Of a stretch of DNA of 64,000 nt, positions 34,574 to 43,394 are shown piece after piece. A program made the position numbers and the translations under genes. Origin of the DNA: Halobacillus kuroshimensis DSM 18393. Lineage in GTDB: Bacteria > Bacillota > Bacilli > Bacillales > Halobacillaceae. Numbering within the stretch: the first letter of the stretch is position 1; each line of letters begins with the position of its first letter. The stretch spans positions 2,978 through 66,977 of the forward strand of contig NZ_KE384438.1 in the NCBI RefSeq assembly GCF_000425705.1, read 5' to 3'. The notes beneath the pieces are model-generated. The model saw only the letters and a program-made list of their open reading frames with translations. It was not told the DNA's origin and made no database searches.

Positions 34574-36289
34574 ATGAGTATCAGCCGCAGACTATTTGTC
34601 ATGACTTTGCTGCCTCTGGTGTTGTGTATCATTTTAATCGGTGTGATTGTGTTTCAAATGATTGGATTGCAGCGCTCTACGAATGAAGATATCCAGGTGC
34701 TCCTGGATGGTAAGGAACTTCACGGGCAGCTCGTCCGTGTAGAACAAGCCTTGACGACGTATGGATACAACCCTTCCGAAGCTTCCAAACAGGAAGCCTT
34801 CACCCAGGTGGAGCAGACGAAGCAGCTGTTTCAGGCTGTGGAGCCGCTCATTGTCACCGATACACAGCGGCAGTGGTTTGACCAGGCCCAGGCGAAATTC
34901 AACGATTGGGAAGGCCTTGCCACGGAAGCTTTGAATACTGATGACACGAATGAGATTCAGCGGCAGGCATCAAGAACAGCCGGGTTAATCAATGATGTGT
35001 ACATGCTTCAGCGGGAATCACAGGCATGGTATGAAAACAAAATGGAGGCACAGCAACAGACGATCGGTCAGTTGATTCTGTTCACCATCATTGCGGCCGT
35101 TGTCTTAATTATCGGCACCTTGTACTCCACTTTCCGCCTGACCGCACATATCGCCCGCCCCGTCCGGCAGCTGGCCGCCCAGGCTGCTGATGTGGCCAAA
35201 GGGAACTTGACAGTGAACATCGAGGACGATCCAAAGAAAAACGATGAAATCGGCCAACTGACCCAATCCTTCCGTGTCATGGTGGAGAACCTTCAGGAGA
35301 CGGTTCAGTCCGTAGACGAAATCGGACAGAGCGTCAAAACATTCAGTTCCAGATTGAATCAGGAAATGAACGGCCTTTCGGAAATATCCAGCCAGGTGGC
35401 TCATTCAACGGATGAACTGGCCCAGGGGAGCCAGTCGATCTCCAACGACGTTCAGGATGCCGCTGTATTGATGGAGGATCTGGACGGCCGCTTTGCGAAG
35501 AACCGTAATGACGGACAGGAATCAAGGGAAATCAGCACACAGGCCCTTCATTCTGTCGAGGAAGGGCAGAACAGTCTGATGAATCAGCGGACATTGATGG
35601 ATCAAAATACGGCGTCTTTAGCAAAAGTCGAAACATCGGTGCACCAATTCATTCAATACACCGATCAAATTGAATCGACTGTACACCTTGTGAACGATAT
35701 CGCCAGCCAGACCAACCTGCTTGCCTTGAATGCAGCCATTGAAGCTGCACGTGCGGGAGAGCATGGAAAAGGATTTGCCGTTGTAGCTGAGGAAGTGCGC
35801 AAATTAGCCGACCAATCCACCGCTGCGACAGCAGACATCTCCGATATGGTGTCACAAATCCGGAGCGGCGTGGATACGATCCGCAGGGAAATGACGGAAA
35901 CTGTTCAGGTGACAGAACAGCAGAACACGTCTGTTTCTGCATCAAAAGCCGCCTTTGACCAGATCAGTACGTATGTTCATACAATCGACCAGCACCTGGA
36001 AGCCCTCGTACAAGGGCTCGATCAGTCCCGTCACCAGAGCACAGATGTTCATGCGGCCTTTGAAAACGTAAGCAGTGTCATCCAGCAGACCGCAGCAGGA
36101 ACCGAGGAAATCTCAGCTTCTACTGTGGAGCAGCAGTCCGCCTTCCAGCAGCTGCTTTTGGAAAGCGAACAGCTGGAAACGATGATCGGCCAATTGAATG
36201 AACAGATCCAGCAGTTCCAATGGCAGAAGGAACCGGAAACGACTCCCCCACCTGCCGATGAGGAAATCATCACCGCTTCAGCTTCCTGA
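34574..36289 (+). CDS. Methyl-accepting chemotaxis protein
   Basis: 571-aa chemoreceptor. Membrane segment 1 at about 8-30, a helical extracellular domain of about 130 residues with coiled-coil character ([22 protein letters not shown]), membrane segment 2 near 165-187, a HAMP domain near 190-242, and the signalling domain with the conserved hairpin tip ([32 protein letters not shown]) near 380-415. AGGAGG lies upstream. It is cotranscribed with the BMP lipoprotein gene. Confidence 0.95.
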   Translation: MSISRRLFVMTLLPLVLCIILIGVIVFQMIGLQRSTNEDIQVLLDGKELHGQLVRVEQALTTYGYNPSEASKQEAFTQVEQTKQLFQAVEPLIVTDTQRQWFDQAQAKFNDWEGLATEALNTDDTNEIQRQASRTAGLINDVYMLQRESQAWYENKMEAQQQTIGQLILFTIIAAVVLIIGTLYSTFRLTAHIARPVRQLAAQAADVAKGNLTVNIEDDPKKNDEIGQLTQSFRVMVENLQETVQSVDEIGQSVKTFSSRLNQEMNGLSEISSQVAHSTDELAQGSQSISNDVQDAAVLMEDLDGRFAKNRNDGQESREISTQALHSVEEGQNSLMNQRTLMDQNTASLAKVETSVHQFIQYTDQIESTVHLVNDIASQTNLLALNAAIEAARAGEHGKGFAVVAEEVRKLADQSTAATADISDMVSQIRSGVDTIRREMTETVQVTEQQNTSVSASKAAFDQISTYVHTIDQHLEALVQGLDQSRHQSTDVHAAFENVSSVIQQTAAGTEEISASTVEQQSAFQQLLLESEQLETMIGQLNEQIQQFQWQKEPETTPPPADEEIITASAS

Positions 36290-36304
36290 AGCGGTGTTTT
36301 TTTT
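36272..36304 (+). terminator. Terminator of lipoprotein-MCP operon
   Basis: 10-bp arms ACCGCTTCAG / CTGAAGCGGT, then eight Ts. It overlaps the last codons and the stop of the chemoreceptor gene. Confidence 0.92.
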
Positions 36305-36554
36305 ACCGCCGCTTCGGACGCCCGGCAGGACGCTCAAGGGAGCGAAGATCCTCATCTACATTCATGACCTTCTGTTCCACCATCCGTCGGGCATCCTCCA
36401 CTCCTTTGTTATAAAAGAAAGGCCCCATTTCCTCTGCCATCTGATGAACCCATTGATCGGCCGCCAAATCACCAATGACCTCTCCACGCTCAAGCTCAAA
36501 CCACTCTTTGATCCGTTCAGCCATGTATTCTTGTTGTTCTTTTTTCAACTTCAT
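36303..36554 (-). CDS. DUF2164 family protein
   Basis: 83 aa. The core QQEYMAERIKEWFELERGEV and GPFFYNKGVEDARRMVEQ match the DUF2164 family, whose function is unknown. The basic tail (ERPAGRPKRR) is typical. The ATG is 6 bp after AGGGGG; an in-frame ATG 6 bp upstream abuts that site. Confidence 0.8.
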   Translation of the reverse strand: MKLKKEQQEYMAERIKEWFELERGEVIGDLAADQWVHQMAEEMGPFFYNKGVEDARRMVEQKVMNVDEDLRSLERPAGRPKRR

Positions 36555-36581
36555 AACCATCCCCCTTTTCCCTCTATCCTA

Positions 36582-37169
36582 TCACACCATCCCTGTGACA
36601 CAGACCGCTTTATTCGGCTTTTCAGGACGGATATGGATGCAGACATCCCGGAACCCTGCTTGCACCAGCATCGCCTTCATCTGGCCCCCCAGGATATGTG
36701 TCGTATCATCTCCCGCCCCCTCTTCGTGAGGACGGAGCGTTAAGGCTATTCTTCCGTTTTGATTCATGTTTGTATACAAATGGGCCAGTATCTCTTCCGG
36801 GTCTTCCCAGAAGGTGACATTGTTAACGGCATAGACTTTATCCATCGGACGGTGGAACTGGACCAGGTCTTCAGCCCGTCCGTGAATGACGCCCACCTGC
36901 GCAGCATTATTGAAGCTCCGCCATTTATGCAGAACCGTTTCGACCATCACCTCGGATGGATCCAAAGCGTAAAGACGGAGTCCCTGAATACTGGATGCCT
37001 GCTCTAACGCTTTTCCTGCTCCACATCCGATTTCAAGAACTTCCTCTCCTTTTTGCAGATCCAGAAACGATAGTGTCCACGCATTCAGCTTTTCATTTTC
37101 TTTTTCCATAAAATGTCCGGCAAGCTTCCCCATCCAGCCGGAAGGCCTTGCGAAATGTTGATACAGCAT
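36582..37169 (-). CDS. Class I SAM-dependent methyltransferase
   Basis: 195 aa. The SAM-binding motif I is VLEIGCGAGKA (about 44-54), with the acidic loop LYALDPSEVMV following and the later ALTLRPHEEG. The N-terminal ARPSGWMGKLAGHFM is typical of small Bacillus methyltransferases. Substrate unknown. It may be cotranscribed with the DUF2164 gene, 27 bp downstream. Confidence 0.85.
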   Translation of the reverse strand: MLYQHFARPSGWMGKLAGHFMEKENEKLNAWTLSFLDLQKGEEVLEIGCGAGKALEQASSIQGLRLYALDPSEVMVETVLHKWRSFNNAAQVGVIHGRAEDLVQFHRPMDKVYAVNNVTFWEDPEEILAHLYTNMNQNGRIALTLRPHEEGAGDDTTHILGGQMKAMLVQAGFRDVCIHIRPEKPNKAVCVTGMV

Positions 37170-37330
37170 CGGTTCCCTCTCCTTTCTTTCCCGCTTCTTG
37201 TACCCGTCTTTAAGAACAGGTATGCCGATTGGTGAAAAGGGTTTAGTTTCCTTCCCGGGCGTTTGTTTGTATGATAGATGACAGAGACTTGTACTTATTT
37301 TTTTATAAAATGATCCTAAGGGGGAAAATC

Positions 37331-38557
37331 ATGAAAAAGTGGAGCATTCTTATGCTGCTGTTCACACTATTACTGGCCGCCTGCAGCGGCGGCGGTTCCC
37401 AGAAAGAAGCATGGAAGGATATGTCCTGGGAAACCATTGAAGAAGAGGCCGACGGCACGGAGGTGCGTCTCTATATGTGGGGCGGCGATGAAGGGATCAA
37501 CCGCTACATTGATGAATGGGCGGCTCCCCGCCTGAAAGAAGCACACAACATAACCCTGGAGCGTGTTCCTATGGATGCGGCGGAAATACTCCAAAAACTC
37601 CAGACAGAGAAACAAGCCGGGAAACAGGACGGCCCGATCGATGTGATCTGGATCAATGGGGAGAACTTTAAAAATGCGAAAGAAAACGAACTGCTGGCAG
37701 GATCGTTTACAGACAAGCTGCCTGCTTTCAATGAATATTACGACACAGAAGATCCAGCTTTCCAGACCGATTTCGGAACATCTGTAGAAGGGATGGAAGC
37801 TCCGTGGGGCAAAGTCCAGTTCGTCTTTCACTATGACGCCGACCGGATCAGTGAGCCTCCTTCCTCTTTTGAGGAACTGCAGAACTGGATTCATGACAAC
37901 CCAGGAATGTTCACTTATCCGAGAGCGGAGGACTTTTCCGGGAATGCTTTCTTACGCCACGTCTTATATGCCCAGGCGGAAGAACCATCAGATATTTATG
38001 AGAATCCCTTGAATGAAGCTGATATCCAGCCGGCAGCGGATCGCACATGGGCTTACCTCAAGGATATTCAGCCGGATTTATGGCGTTCCGGAAATCACTA
38101 CCCGAATGACTTAACAGAGCTGGATCGCTTATATAGTCAGGGAGAAGTCTTGATGACGATGGGCTACAATGAGTCCCGGGCGGAATCCTTGGTCGCTGAT
38201 GGAGTGTTCCCGGAATCCACCCGTTCGTTCGTCCTGGAGCCAGGTTCTATTGGAAATACACACTTTTTGAGCATCCCCTTCAATAGTTCCAATCCTCCCG
38301 GAGCGCTGGCTGCCATTAACTTCCTGCTTTCACCGGAAGCCCAGCTGGCCAAGTTCAAGCCGGATTACTGGGGAGAAAACACTACGATCAGCTTAGATCA
38401 ACTACCCGAAGATATGAAACAGAAATTTGAAGCGGTGGATAGAGGGGACAGCGTTCTTTCCACAGAAAAGCTGGAGGAAAGCTTCCTTCCTGAATCAGAA
38501 GCCGCTTATGTCGAATGGATGAAAGAGCAGTGGTTTGATGAAGTCGTTCAACCTTAA
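37331..38557 (+). CDS. ABC transporter substrate-binding lipoprotein (YnjB-like)
   Basis: 408 aa. The signal peptide ends in LLLAAC, with Cys18 lipidated. The mature protein begins with the YnjB-type segment DMSWETIEEEADGTEVRLYMWGG and carries IDVIWINGENF and the C-terminal GALAAINFLLSPEAQL typical of the spermidine/thiamine-like binding fold. GGGGG lies before the ATG. It starts a five-gene operon with overlaps throughout. The substrate of E. coli YnjB is not firmly known. Confidence 0.85.
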   Translation: MKKWSILMLLFTLLLAACSGGGSQKEAWKDMSWETIEEEADGTEVRLYMWGGDEGINRYIDEWAAPRLKEAHNITLERVPMDAAEILQKLQTEKQAGKQDGPIDVIWINGENFKNAKENELLAGSFTDKLPAFNEYYDTEDPAFQTDFGTSVEGMEAPWGKVQFVFHYDADRISEPPSSFEELQNWIHDNPGMFTYPRAEDFSGNAFLRHVLYAQAEEPSDIYENPLNEADIQPAADRTWAYLKDIQPDLWRSGNHYPNDLTELDRLYSQGEVLMTMGYNESRAESLVADGVFPESTRSFVLEPGSIGNTHFLSIPFNSSNPPGALAAINFLLSPEAQLAKFKPDYWGENTTISLDQLPEDMKQKFEAVDRGDSVLSTEKLEESFLPESEAAYVEWMKEQWFDEVVQP

Positions 38558-39398
38558 ACATTCTCTCCTTTTCCTGCCGGCTGTCCTGTTTATGCTCCTT
38601 CCTCTTTACGGGCTTCTGACAGCTGTCTTGAACAGCTTCGGCCGGCACAGAGGATGGACACTGGACTATTACCGGCAGATCTTTGAATCCAACCGGTTTG
38701 TTACGTCTCTTGTTTTCAGCCTGCAGACAGCCTTGATCGCCACCCTGTTGTCTATTCTTATCGGGATCGCTTTCACACGCAGTTTTTATCCCATCCTGGA
38801 AAAAATGGCACCAAGGGTGAGTGTATGGATACCGATGCTGTTCCCGCACTTTGTCTGGGGCTATATGGTCATTCTCCTTCTTTCGGAAACCGGAGTGGCC
38901 GCTCAGCTGTTAACGGCTGCCGGCTGGATAGCTGACCCTCAGCAATTTCCGATACTCACAAGGGACCCTGACGGAATCGGCATCATCTTAACCTATGTAT
39001 GGAAAGAGGTTCCCCTTGTCATCTTGATGCTGCTGCCAGTGTATGCTTCAATCCGGCCGGAATACTATGCACTCGTCGATACACTTGGAGGGTCCGCTTG
39101 GAACAGAATCACTGCGGTTGAACTGCCTCACCTGCTTCCGGTTCTGATGGAAACAAGCCTGATCATTTTCTCTTTCACCTTGTCGGCTTATGAAGTGCCC
39201 GCTCTGTTGGGAACCACGTTTCCGGAGATGGTCTCCGTACTCAGCTATGACTGGTTTTACGGAAGCTCCTGGCAGAAACGTCCACTGGCGTTTGCCGCTA
39301 TGGTCAGCATCAGCCTCGTCCTGCTGGTTCTATCCTTTATCGGATACGGGTACTTAAATAAAGCCAGATGGAGAGCTATGAGAGGAAGTCGTTCATGA
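38538..39398 (+). CDS. ABC transporter permease (YnjC-like, first)
   Basis: 286 aa, about six membrane segments. The EAA-type loop ALVDTLGGSAWNRITAVELPHL marks the ATPase contact. In E. coli YnjC the two permeases are fused into one protein; here they are separate. The ATG lies within the 3' end of the binding-protein gene (20-bp overlap); a TTG directly before it is possible. Confidence 0.87.
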   Translation: MKSFNLKHSLLFLPAVLFMLLPLYGLLTAVLNSFGRHRGWTLDYYRQIFESNRFVTSLVFSLQTALIATLLSILIGIAFTRSFYPILEKMAPRVSVWIPMLFPHFVWGYMVILLLSETGVAAQLLTAAGWIADPQQFPILTRDPDGIGIILTYVWKEVPLVILMLLPVYASIRPEYYALVDTLGGSAWNRITAVELPHLLPVLMETSLIIFSFTLSAYEVPALLGTTFPEMVSVLSYDWFYGSSWQKRPLAFAAMVSISLVLLVLSFIGYGYLNKARWRAMRGSRS

Positions 39399-40195
39399 AG
39401 CAGAACTCACATATATTTTTAGTGCTCACTCTCCTGTTTTTCCTTATACCGCTTCTCGTACTGGTCGCTCAGAGCTTCAGTGCGCCGTGGCGGTTTCAGA
39501 CAGGCGCTGGACTGGACTGGGAGCTTCGCAGCTATGAACAGCTGCTGCAGAACCCGATGCTCTGGAAAGCCACATTCACGTCGATATGTATCGGCTTTGT
39601 CGTCCTGCTCCTGAATGTGCTGATTGGTGTGTTCACTGGCAAAGCGCTCACCACCGTCCCATTTAAAGGAAAACCCTGGGTGGAGGCTTTACTGCTGTCA
39701 CCGATTCTTATCCCCGTCCTTGCGATCGCTATGGGTCTTCACATCTTTATGATCCGTGCCGGACTGGCGGATACAGCACTTGGTGTCATCATCATCCACC
39801 TTGTACCGACCGTCCCTTACAGCATTAAAGTATTTCACAACAGTTACCAGCAGATTGGACGGGCGATGCTTGAGCAGCCTCACATTCTCGGATCCGGATT
39901 TTTCAGGCAGCTGTTCACGGTGGAGCTGCCTCTCTTGAAACCGGCGCTTCGAAGTGTCACTTTTTTAACCATTGTCATCAGTCTGAGCCAGTACGCGATT
40001 ACAGCTGTGATTGGCGGAGGACGTGTGCTGACGCTGCCTCTCGTATTCTTTCCATTTCTGGAAAATGCGGATGCTTCCGTCATGTCTGCGTTTTCCCTCT
40101 GGTTTGCTGTCATACCCGTATGGATGTATATCCTGGTGGAAGCTGCCATCCTTCTGCTTCCCTACTCTCGCCTGCCTTGGAGGAATAAAAGATGA
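39395..40195 (+). CDS. ABC transporter permease (YnjC-like, second)
   Basis: 266 aa, about six membrane segments, with an EAA-like loop (GRAMLEQPHILGSGFFRQLFTVELP). The ATG overlaps the upstream stop (ATGA) and follows AGAGGAAG; an ATG 27 bp upstream is less likely. It pairs with the first permease. Confidence 0.87.
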   Translation: MKQNSHIFLVLTLLFFLIPLLVLVAQSFSAPWRFQTGAGLDWELRSYEQLLQNPMLWKATFTSICIGFVVLLLNVLIGVFTGKALTTVPFKGKPWVEALLLSPILIPVLAIAMGLHIFMIRAGLADTALGVIIIHLVPTVPYSIKVFHNSYQQIGRAMLEQPHILGSGFFRQLFTVELPLLKPALRSVTFLTIVISLSQYAITAVIGGGRVLTLPLVFFPFLENADASVMSAFSLWFAVIPVWMYILVEAAILLLPYSRLPWRNKR

Positions 40196-41163
40196 GCCCG
40201 ACTACATTAGAAGTGAAGCAATTGAAAAAAAGCTTTCAAGAAGACCTGATTCTGAACGGCCTTTCCTTTCAATTAAAGAAAGGGGAAATTCTCAGCGTTG
40301 TCGGTCCTTCTGGAAGTGGGAAAACGACGCTGCTCCGCGTCCTTGCCGGCCTCGAAACCCCAACACACGGGTCCCTCTGGATGAACGGAAAGGACATTAC
40401 AGCTACAAAAGCCAACCGGCGGGATATCAGTCTCGTTTTCCAGCAGCCGCTTCTGTTCCCTCATATGACAGTAGAAGAGAATATTGTCTATGGAGCGAAA
40501 GTATCTAAGAAATATAACAAACAGAAAGTAGAAAGACTGCTTGAAGCGATCGGAATGAGCCGGTATAGAAACCATTTCCCTGCGGAAATATCCGGTGGTC
40601 AGCAGCAGCGGACAGCGCTTGCCCGCGCCATGGCGACTGAACCGGAAGTGATTCTTTTTGATGAACCGTTCAGCAGCCTGGATCCATCGCTTAGGCAGGA
40701 CCTGCGCTACTGGGTCAGAGATTTCCTCGTTGAACAGAAAACGACAGCCTTGTTCGTCACACATGATATGGAAGAAGCTATGATCATGGGAGACCAGATT
40801 GCCGTCTTTCAGGACGGAACGTTTCAGCAGATTGGAGAAGCATCCGTCCTCCATCACCATCCTGCCAATCAAAAAGTCGCTTCCTTCATGGGCGGGCACC
40901 TGATCCTGAATGAAAACGAATTTGTCCCACTGGGGGACATACAGCTTTCCCCGGGCCATGGAGACGGCGAGGTACGCACATTCCAAGGGCGGATGGAGCA
41001 CCTGACGTACCAGCACGGACATCCTGTCGCTCATATCAACGTTCCCGCCCTCGGCTCCAGAGTGGCGTTACCCGTTCAACAGGTTACAACGGATACAGAA
41101 GAAGTCACTCTGCACATCCCGACTTCCCGCATTCAACGATTTGAGGTGAACCAACATGAATAA
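40192..41163 (+). CDS. ABC transporter ATP-binding protein (YnjD-like)
   Basis: 323 aa. Walker A GPSGSGKTT, Q-loop VFQQPLLFPHMT, signature SGGQQQR, Walker B VILFDEPFSSLD and the H-loop FVTHDMEEA are all present. An extra C-terminal region of about 90 residues is TOBE-like. It overlaps the second permease by 4 bp. Confidence 0.93.
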   Translation: MSPTTLEVKQLKKSFQEDLILNGLSFQLKKGEILSVVGPSGSGKTTLLRVLAGLETPTHGSLWMNGKDITATKANRRDISLVFQQPLLFPHMTVEENIVYGAKVSKKYNKQKVERLLEAIGMSRYRNHFPAEISGGQQQRTALARAMATEPEVILFDEPFSSLDPSLRQDLRYWVRDFLVEQKTTALFVTHDMEEAMIMGDQIAVFQDGTFQQIGEASVLHHHPANQKVASFMGGHLILNENEFVPLGDIQLSPGHGDGEVRTFQGRMEHLTYQHGHPVAHINVPALGSRVALPVQQVTTDTEEVTLHIPTSRIQRFEVNQHE

Positions 41164-41800
41164 AAAAACTCTGCTCCGTTCGCTTTTGTTCCTGACGATT
41201 TTTATTGCGGCGGCCTGGTTTGCCCGGAGCCGGTTTAACGTCGATCCACAAAACATCCGTGCCTACATCCTGTCGTTCGGCAGTATCGGCCCGCTCATTT
41301 TTATGGGACTGTATGCCATCGGTCCCATTGTCGTCTTTCCAACCTCCGTGCTCTCCTTGGCAGCAGCCTTTGCCTATGGCCTGTGGCCGGGTATGTTGTA
41401 CATCGTCATCGGAGCGACAGGGGCAGGAATCACCGGATGGGTGATGGGGCGCTTCTTCGGGGATTCCGTGTTGAAGTTCCATCAGTCCAAATGGGCTTCT
41501 TCCATCTATGAGCGTATGAAAGGACAGGGATTTTTATATGTATTTGTCCTCAGACTCATCCCGCTTGTCGGATTTGATATCCTCAGCTATTTATCAGGGA
41601 TGACGCGAGTGAAACTGCCACCCTTTATCCTGGCCACGGTCCTCGGTATGCTGCCCGGCACATTCGCCTACAGCCTTGTCGGTACCAGTCTTGCCAGTGG
41701 GGACAGGACGTTGATTTTCGCCGCCCTGAGCGTTTTTGCCCTTATTCTTGTAACGACTTACCTTTTCCGGAATAAAGTACGGGCCTGGTTGAAGATTTAA
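41156..41800 (+). CDS. TVP38/TMEM64 family membrane protein
   Basis: 214 aa with about five hydrophobic segments. The SNARE-associated/DedA-like signature is seen in GPLIFMGLYAIGPIVVFP, the GATGAGITGWVMGRFFGD segment and RLIPLVGFDILSYLSGMTRV. It overlaps the ATPase gene by 8 bp, so it is clearly part of the same operon. In E. coli the TVP38-type genes ydjX and ydjZ lie directly upstream of ynjABCD, so this link is kept over a large evolutionary distance. Confidence 0.9.
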   Translation: MNKKTLLRSLLFLTIFIAAAWFARSRFNVDPQNIRAYILSFGSIGPLIFMGLYAIGPIVVFPTSVLSLAAAFAYGLWPGMLYIVIGATGAGITGWVMGRFFGDSVLKFHQSKWASSIYERMKGQGFLYVFVLRLIPLVGFDILSYLSGMTRVKLPPFILATVLGMLPGTFAYSLVGTSLASGDRTLIFAALSVFALILVTTYLFRNKVRAWLKI

Positions 41801-41807
41801 TCATAAG

Positions 41808-41856
41808 AAAAGCCTTTGAACCATCCCTCTTCGGCATACGGTTCAAAGGCTTTTTT
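41808..41856. terminator. Bidirectional terminator
   Basis: Arms GCCTTTGAACC / GGTTCAAAGGC with A- and T-runs, between the convergent TVP38 and flavoprotein genes. Confidence 0.9.
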
Positions 41857-42937
41857 ATTTGTATTTCGCCATAAATTCACGATCGATCTTATGCTTCAAC
41901 TGCCATGCTTTGTGATTATGTGTATGCAGAGGTCCGTAAATCAAAAACCCTTTCCGATCTCCAGTCGAAAGAATATACAAAGCGTTCTTTTGAGGCACGA
42001 AGGTTTCCAGCGGCTGATGATGGAAGAAATTCTTTACGTTTTCCCATAAAACCGGGCCCTGACGAACGGCATAAACGCCGCTTTTCGGGAGATCAGGGTC
42101 GGTTTCCAGCGTGACACAATCTCCCGCTCCGAACAAATAGTCATAGTTTTTGAACTGCAGCGTTCGCGACACAAAAGCAAAACCACGATCATCCACATCC
42201 AGCCCTGCCCGCGTAAATATGGCATCCCCGACAGCTCCGCCCAGCCAGAGGACACCGGTGTGTCGGATTTTATTTCCTCTGCTGGTCTCAATGCTGGAAT
42301 CCGTGACGGCTTTCACCTCTTCATCTTCCCACACCCGGACACCTTTTTTCTTCAGGATATGCTTCATCCGCGCCCGGACCCATTTAGGAGTATCCGGCAA
42401 AAGAGGTCCTGAAGTAACGAGACGTACCTGCCCCGGCCGCTGGTGCATATTTTTATAAGCCTGTATGGAAAGGGCCAGTTCCGTTCCGGCCGCTCCCCCT
42501 CCGACAATCAAAGGCTGAGGGGTTTCTCGTAGATCCTTCATGCGTTCAGTGAAAAGGTAGTTCGGTTTAATGGACTGGGCGGCCGTATGCTCGACGGACT
42601 CCGGCAGGCTGCGTGAGCCGATATCAAAACTGGCGGCATCAAAAGGGTAAACGCTACCATCATGGCAGATGATCTTCTTCTGTTCCGGCCTGATCGTCAC
42701 AGCTGTCTTCTGAATCAGCTGAACACGGGCTCTTTTCGTGAGTGGACGAAGATCGACTCTCGTGTCTTCTTCTGTGTAGATTCCTTCGGTAAAACCGGAA
42801 AACATACCGGAATAATATTGATAGGGGGATGGTGTAATGAGGCACACATCCACATCAGGCAGACCGTGTTCAGTCAACTGCTTGAGCACTTCCAAATGAG
42901 CATGACCGGCGCCGACAAGCAGCAATCGTTTGGACAT
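41855..42937 (-). CDS. FAD-dependent pyridine nucleotide-disulfide oxidoreductase (SelD-N-terminal-like)
   Basis: 360-aa two-dinucleotide-binding-domain flavoprotein. The opening LLLVGAGHAHLEVLKQL is characteristic of the family that, in some bacteria, is fused to the N-terminus of selenide, water dikinase. A second nucleotide site is PLIVGGGAAGTELALS, and LFGAGDC is the FAD C-terminal motif. No redox-active CxxxxC motif is seen. AAGGAGG precedes the ATG. It may form a unit with the thioredoxin gene further downstream, but a terminator separates that gene. Confidence 0.82.
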   Translation of the reverse strand: MSKRLLLVGAGHAHLEVLKQLTEHGLPDVDVCLITPSPYQYYSGMFSGFTEGIYTEEDTRVDLRPLTKRARVQLIQKTAVTIRPEQKKIICHDGSVYPFDAASFDIGSRSLPESVEHTAAQSIKPNYLFTERMKDLRETPQPLIVGGGAAGTELALSIQAYKNMHQRPGQVRLVTSGPLLPDTPKWVRARMKHILKKKGVRVWEDEEVKAVTDSSIETSRGNKIRHTGVLWLGGAVGDAIFTRAGLDVDDRGFAFVSRTLQFKNYDYLFGAGDCVTLETDPDLPKSGVYAVRQGPVLWENVKNFFHHQPLETFVPQKNALYILSTGDRKGFLIYGPLHTHNHKAWQLKHKIDREFMAKYK

Positions 42938-42953
42938 CCTTTCACCTCCTTAT

Positions 42954-42988
42954 AAAAAACGCCCACATGGAACCAGCCATGTGGACGC
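42954..42988 (-). terminator. Terminator of thioredoxin-like gene
   Basis: Reverse-strand arms GCGTCCACATGG / CCATGTGGGCGT followed by six Ts. It lies between the thioredoxin gene and the flavoprotein gene start. Confidence 0.9.
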
Positions 42989-42995
42989 TCACCCA

Positions 42996-43313
42996 TTATA
43001 GGCTTGCCTGTAGGAATTCCTGCACTTCTTCCGGCGTTTTAGCATCCGCACTGTGCAGATGAGCGGTCTTTTGACCGTTTTGGAAAACCAACAGACTAGG
43101 AATGCCCATAACTTCATACTTTTCAGCCAGTTCAGGAAGCTGGTCACGGTTCACATCGTACCAGTGGTAACCATTATATTCCTCGATAATCGGACCGATA
43201 AACATGTCCATGCGGCGGCAGTCCGGACACCAGTCCGCCTGGAATTTCACGATGACCGGCTGTTCACTGGCAATCGTTTCGTTAAATTGATCCACGCTTT
43301 GAATAGATTCCAT
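42996..43313 (-). CDS. Thioredoxin family protein
   Basis: 105 aa with redox motif W28-C29-P-D-C32 and cis-proline in MGIPSLLVF. WCPDC differs from the WCGPC of the main thioredoxin and is found in YdbP/YtpP-type thioredoxin-like proteins of bacilli. The chosen ATG is 10 bp past AAGGAG; an in-frame TTG 9 bp upstream is too close. Confidence 0.9.
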   Translation of the reverse strand: MESIQSVDQFNETIASEQPVIVKFQADWCPDCRRMDMFIGPIIEEYNGYHWYDVNRDQLPELAEKYEVMGIPSLLVFQNGQKTAHLHSADAKTPEEVQEFLQASL

Positions 43314-43394
43314 TCCTATCAATCTCCTTTAAGCAAGCTCTACCCTCATGATAATCAAATCACGCTCATTTGTCTTACTTTCCGCTCACGGATG

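Noticed and set aside
43323-43394. Possible sigma-B promoter of the thioredoxin-like gene (GTGATT-N12-GGGTAG)
   Set aside because: Both elements deviate from consensus and the spacer is short.
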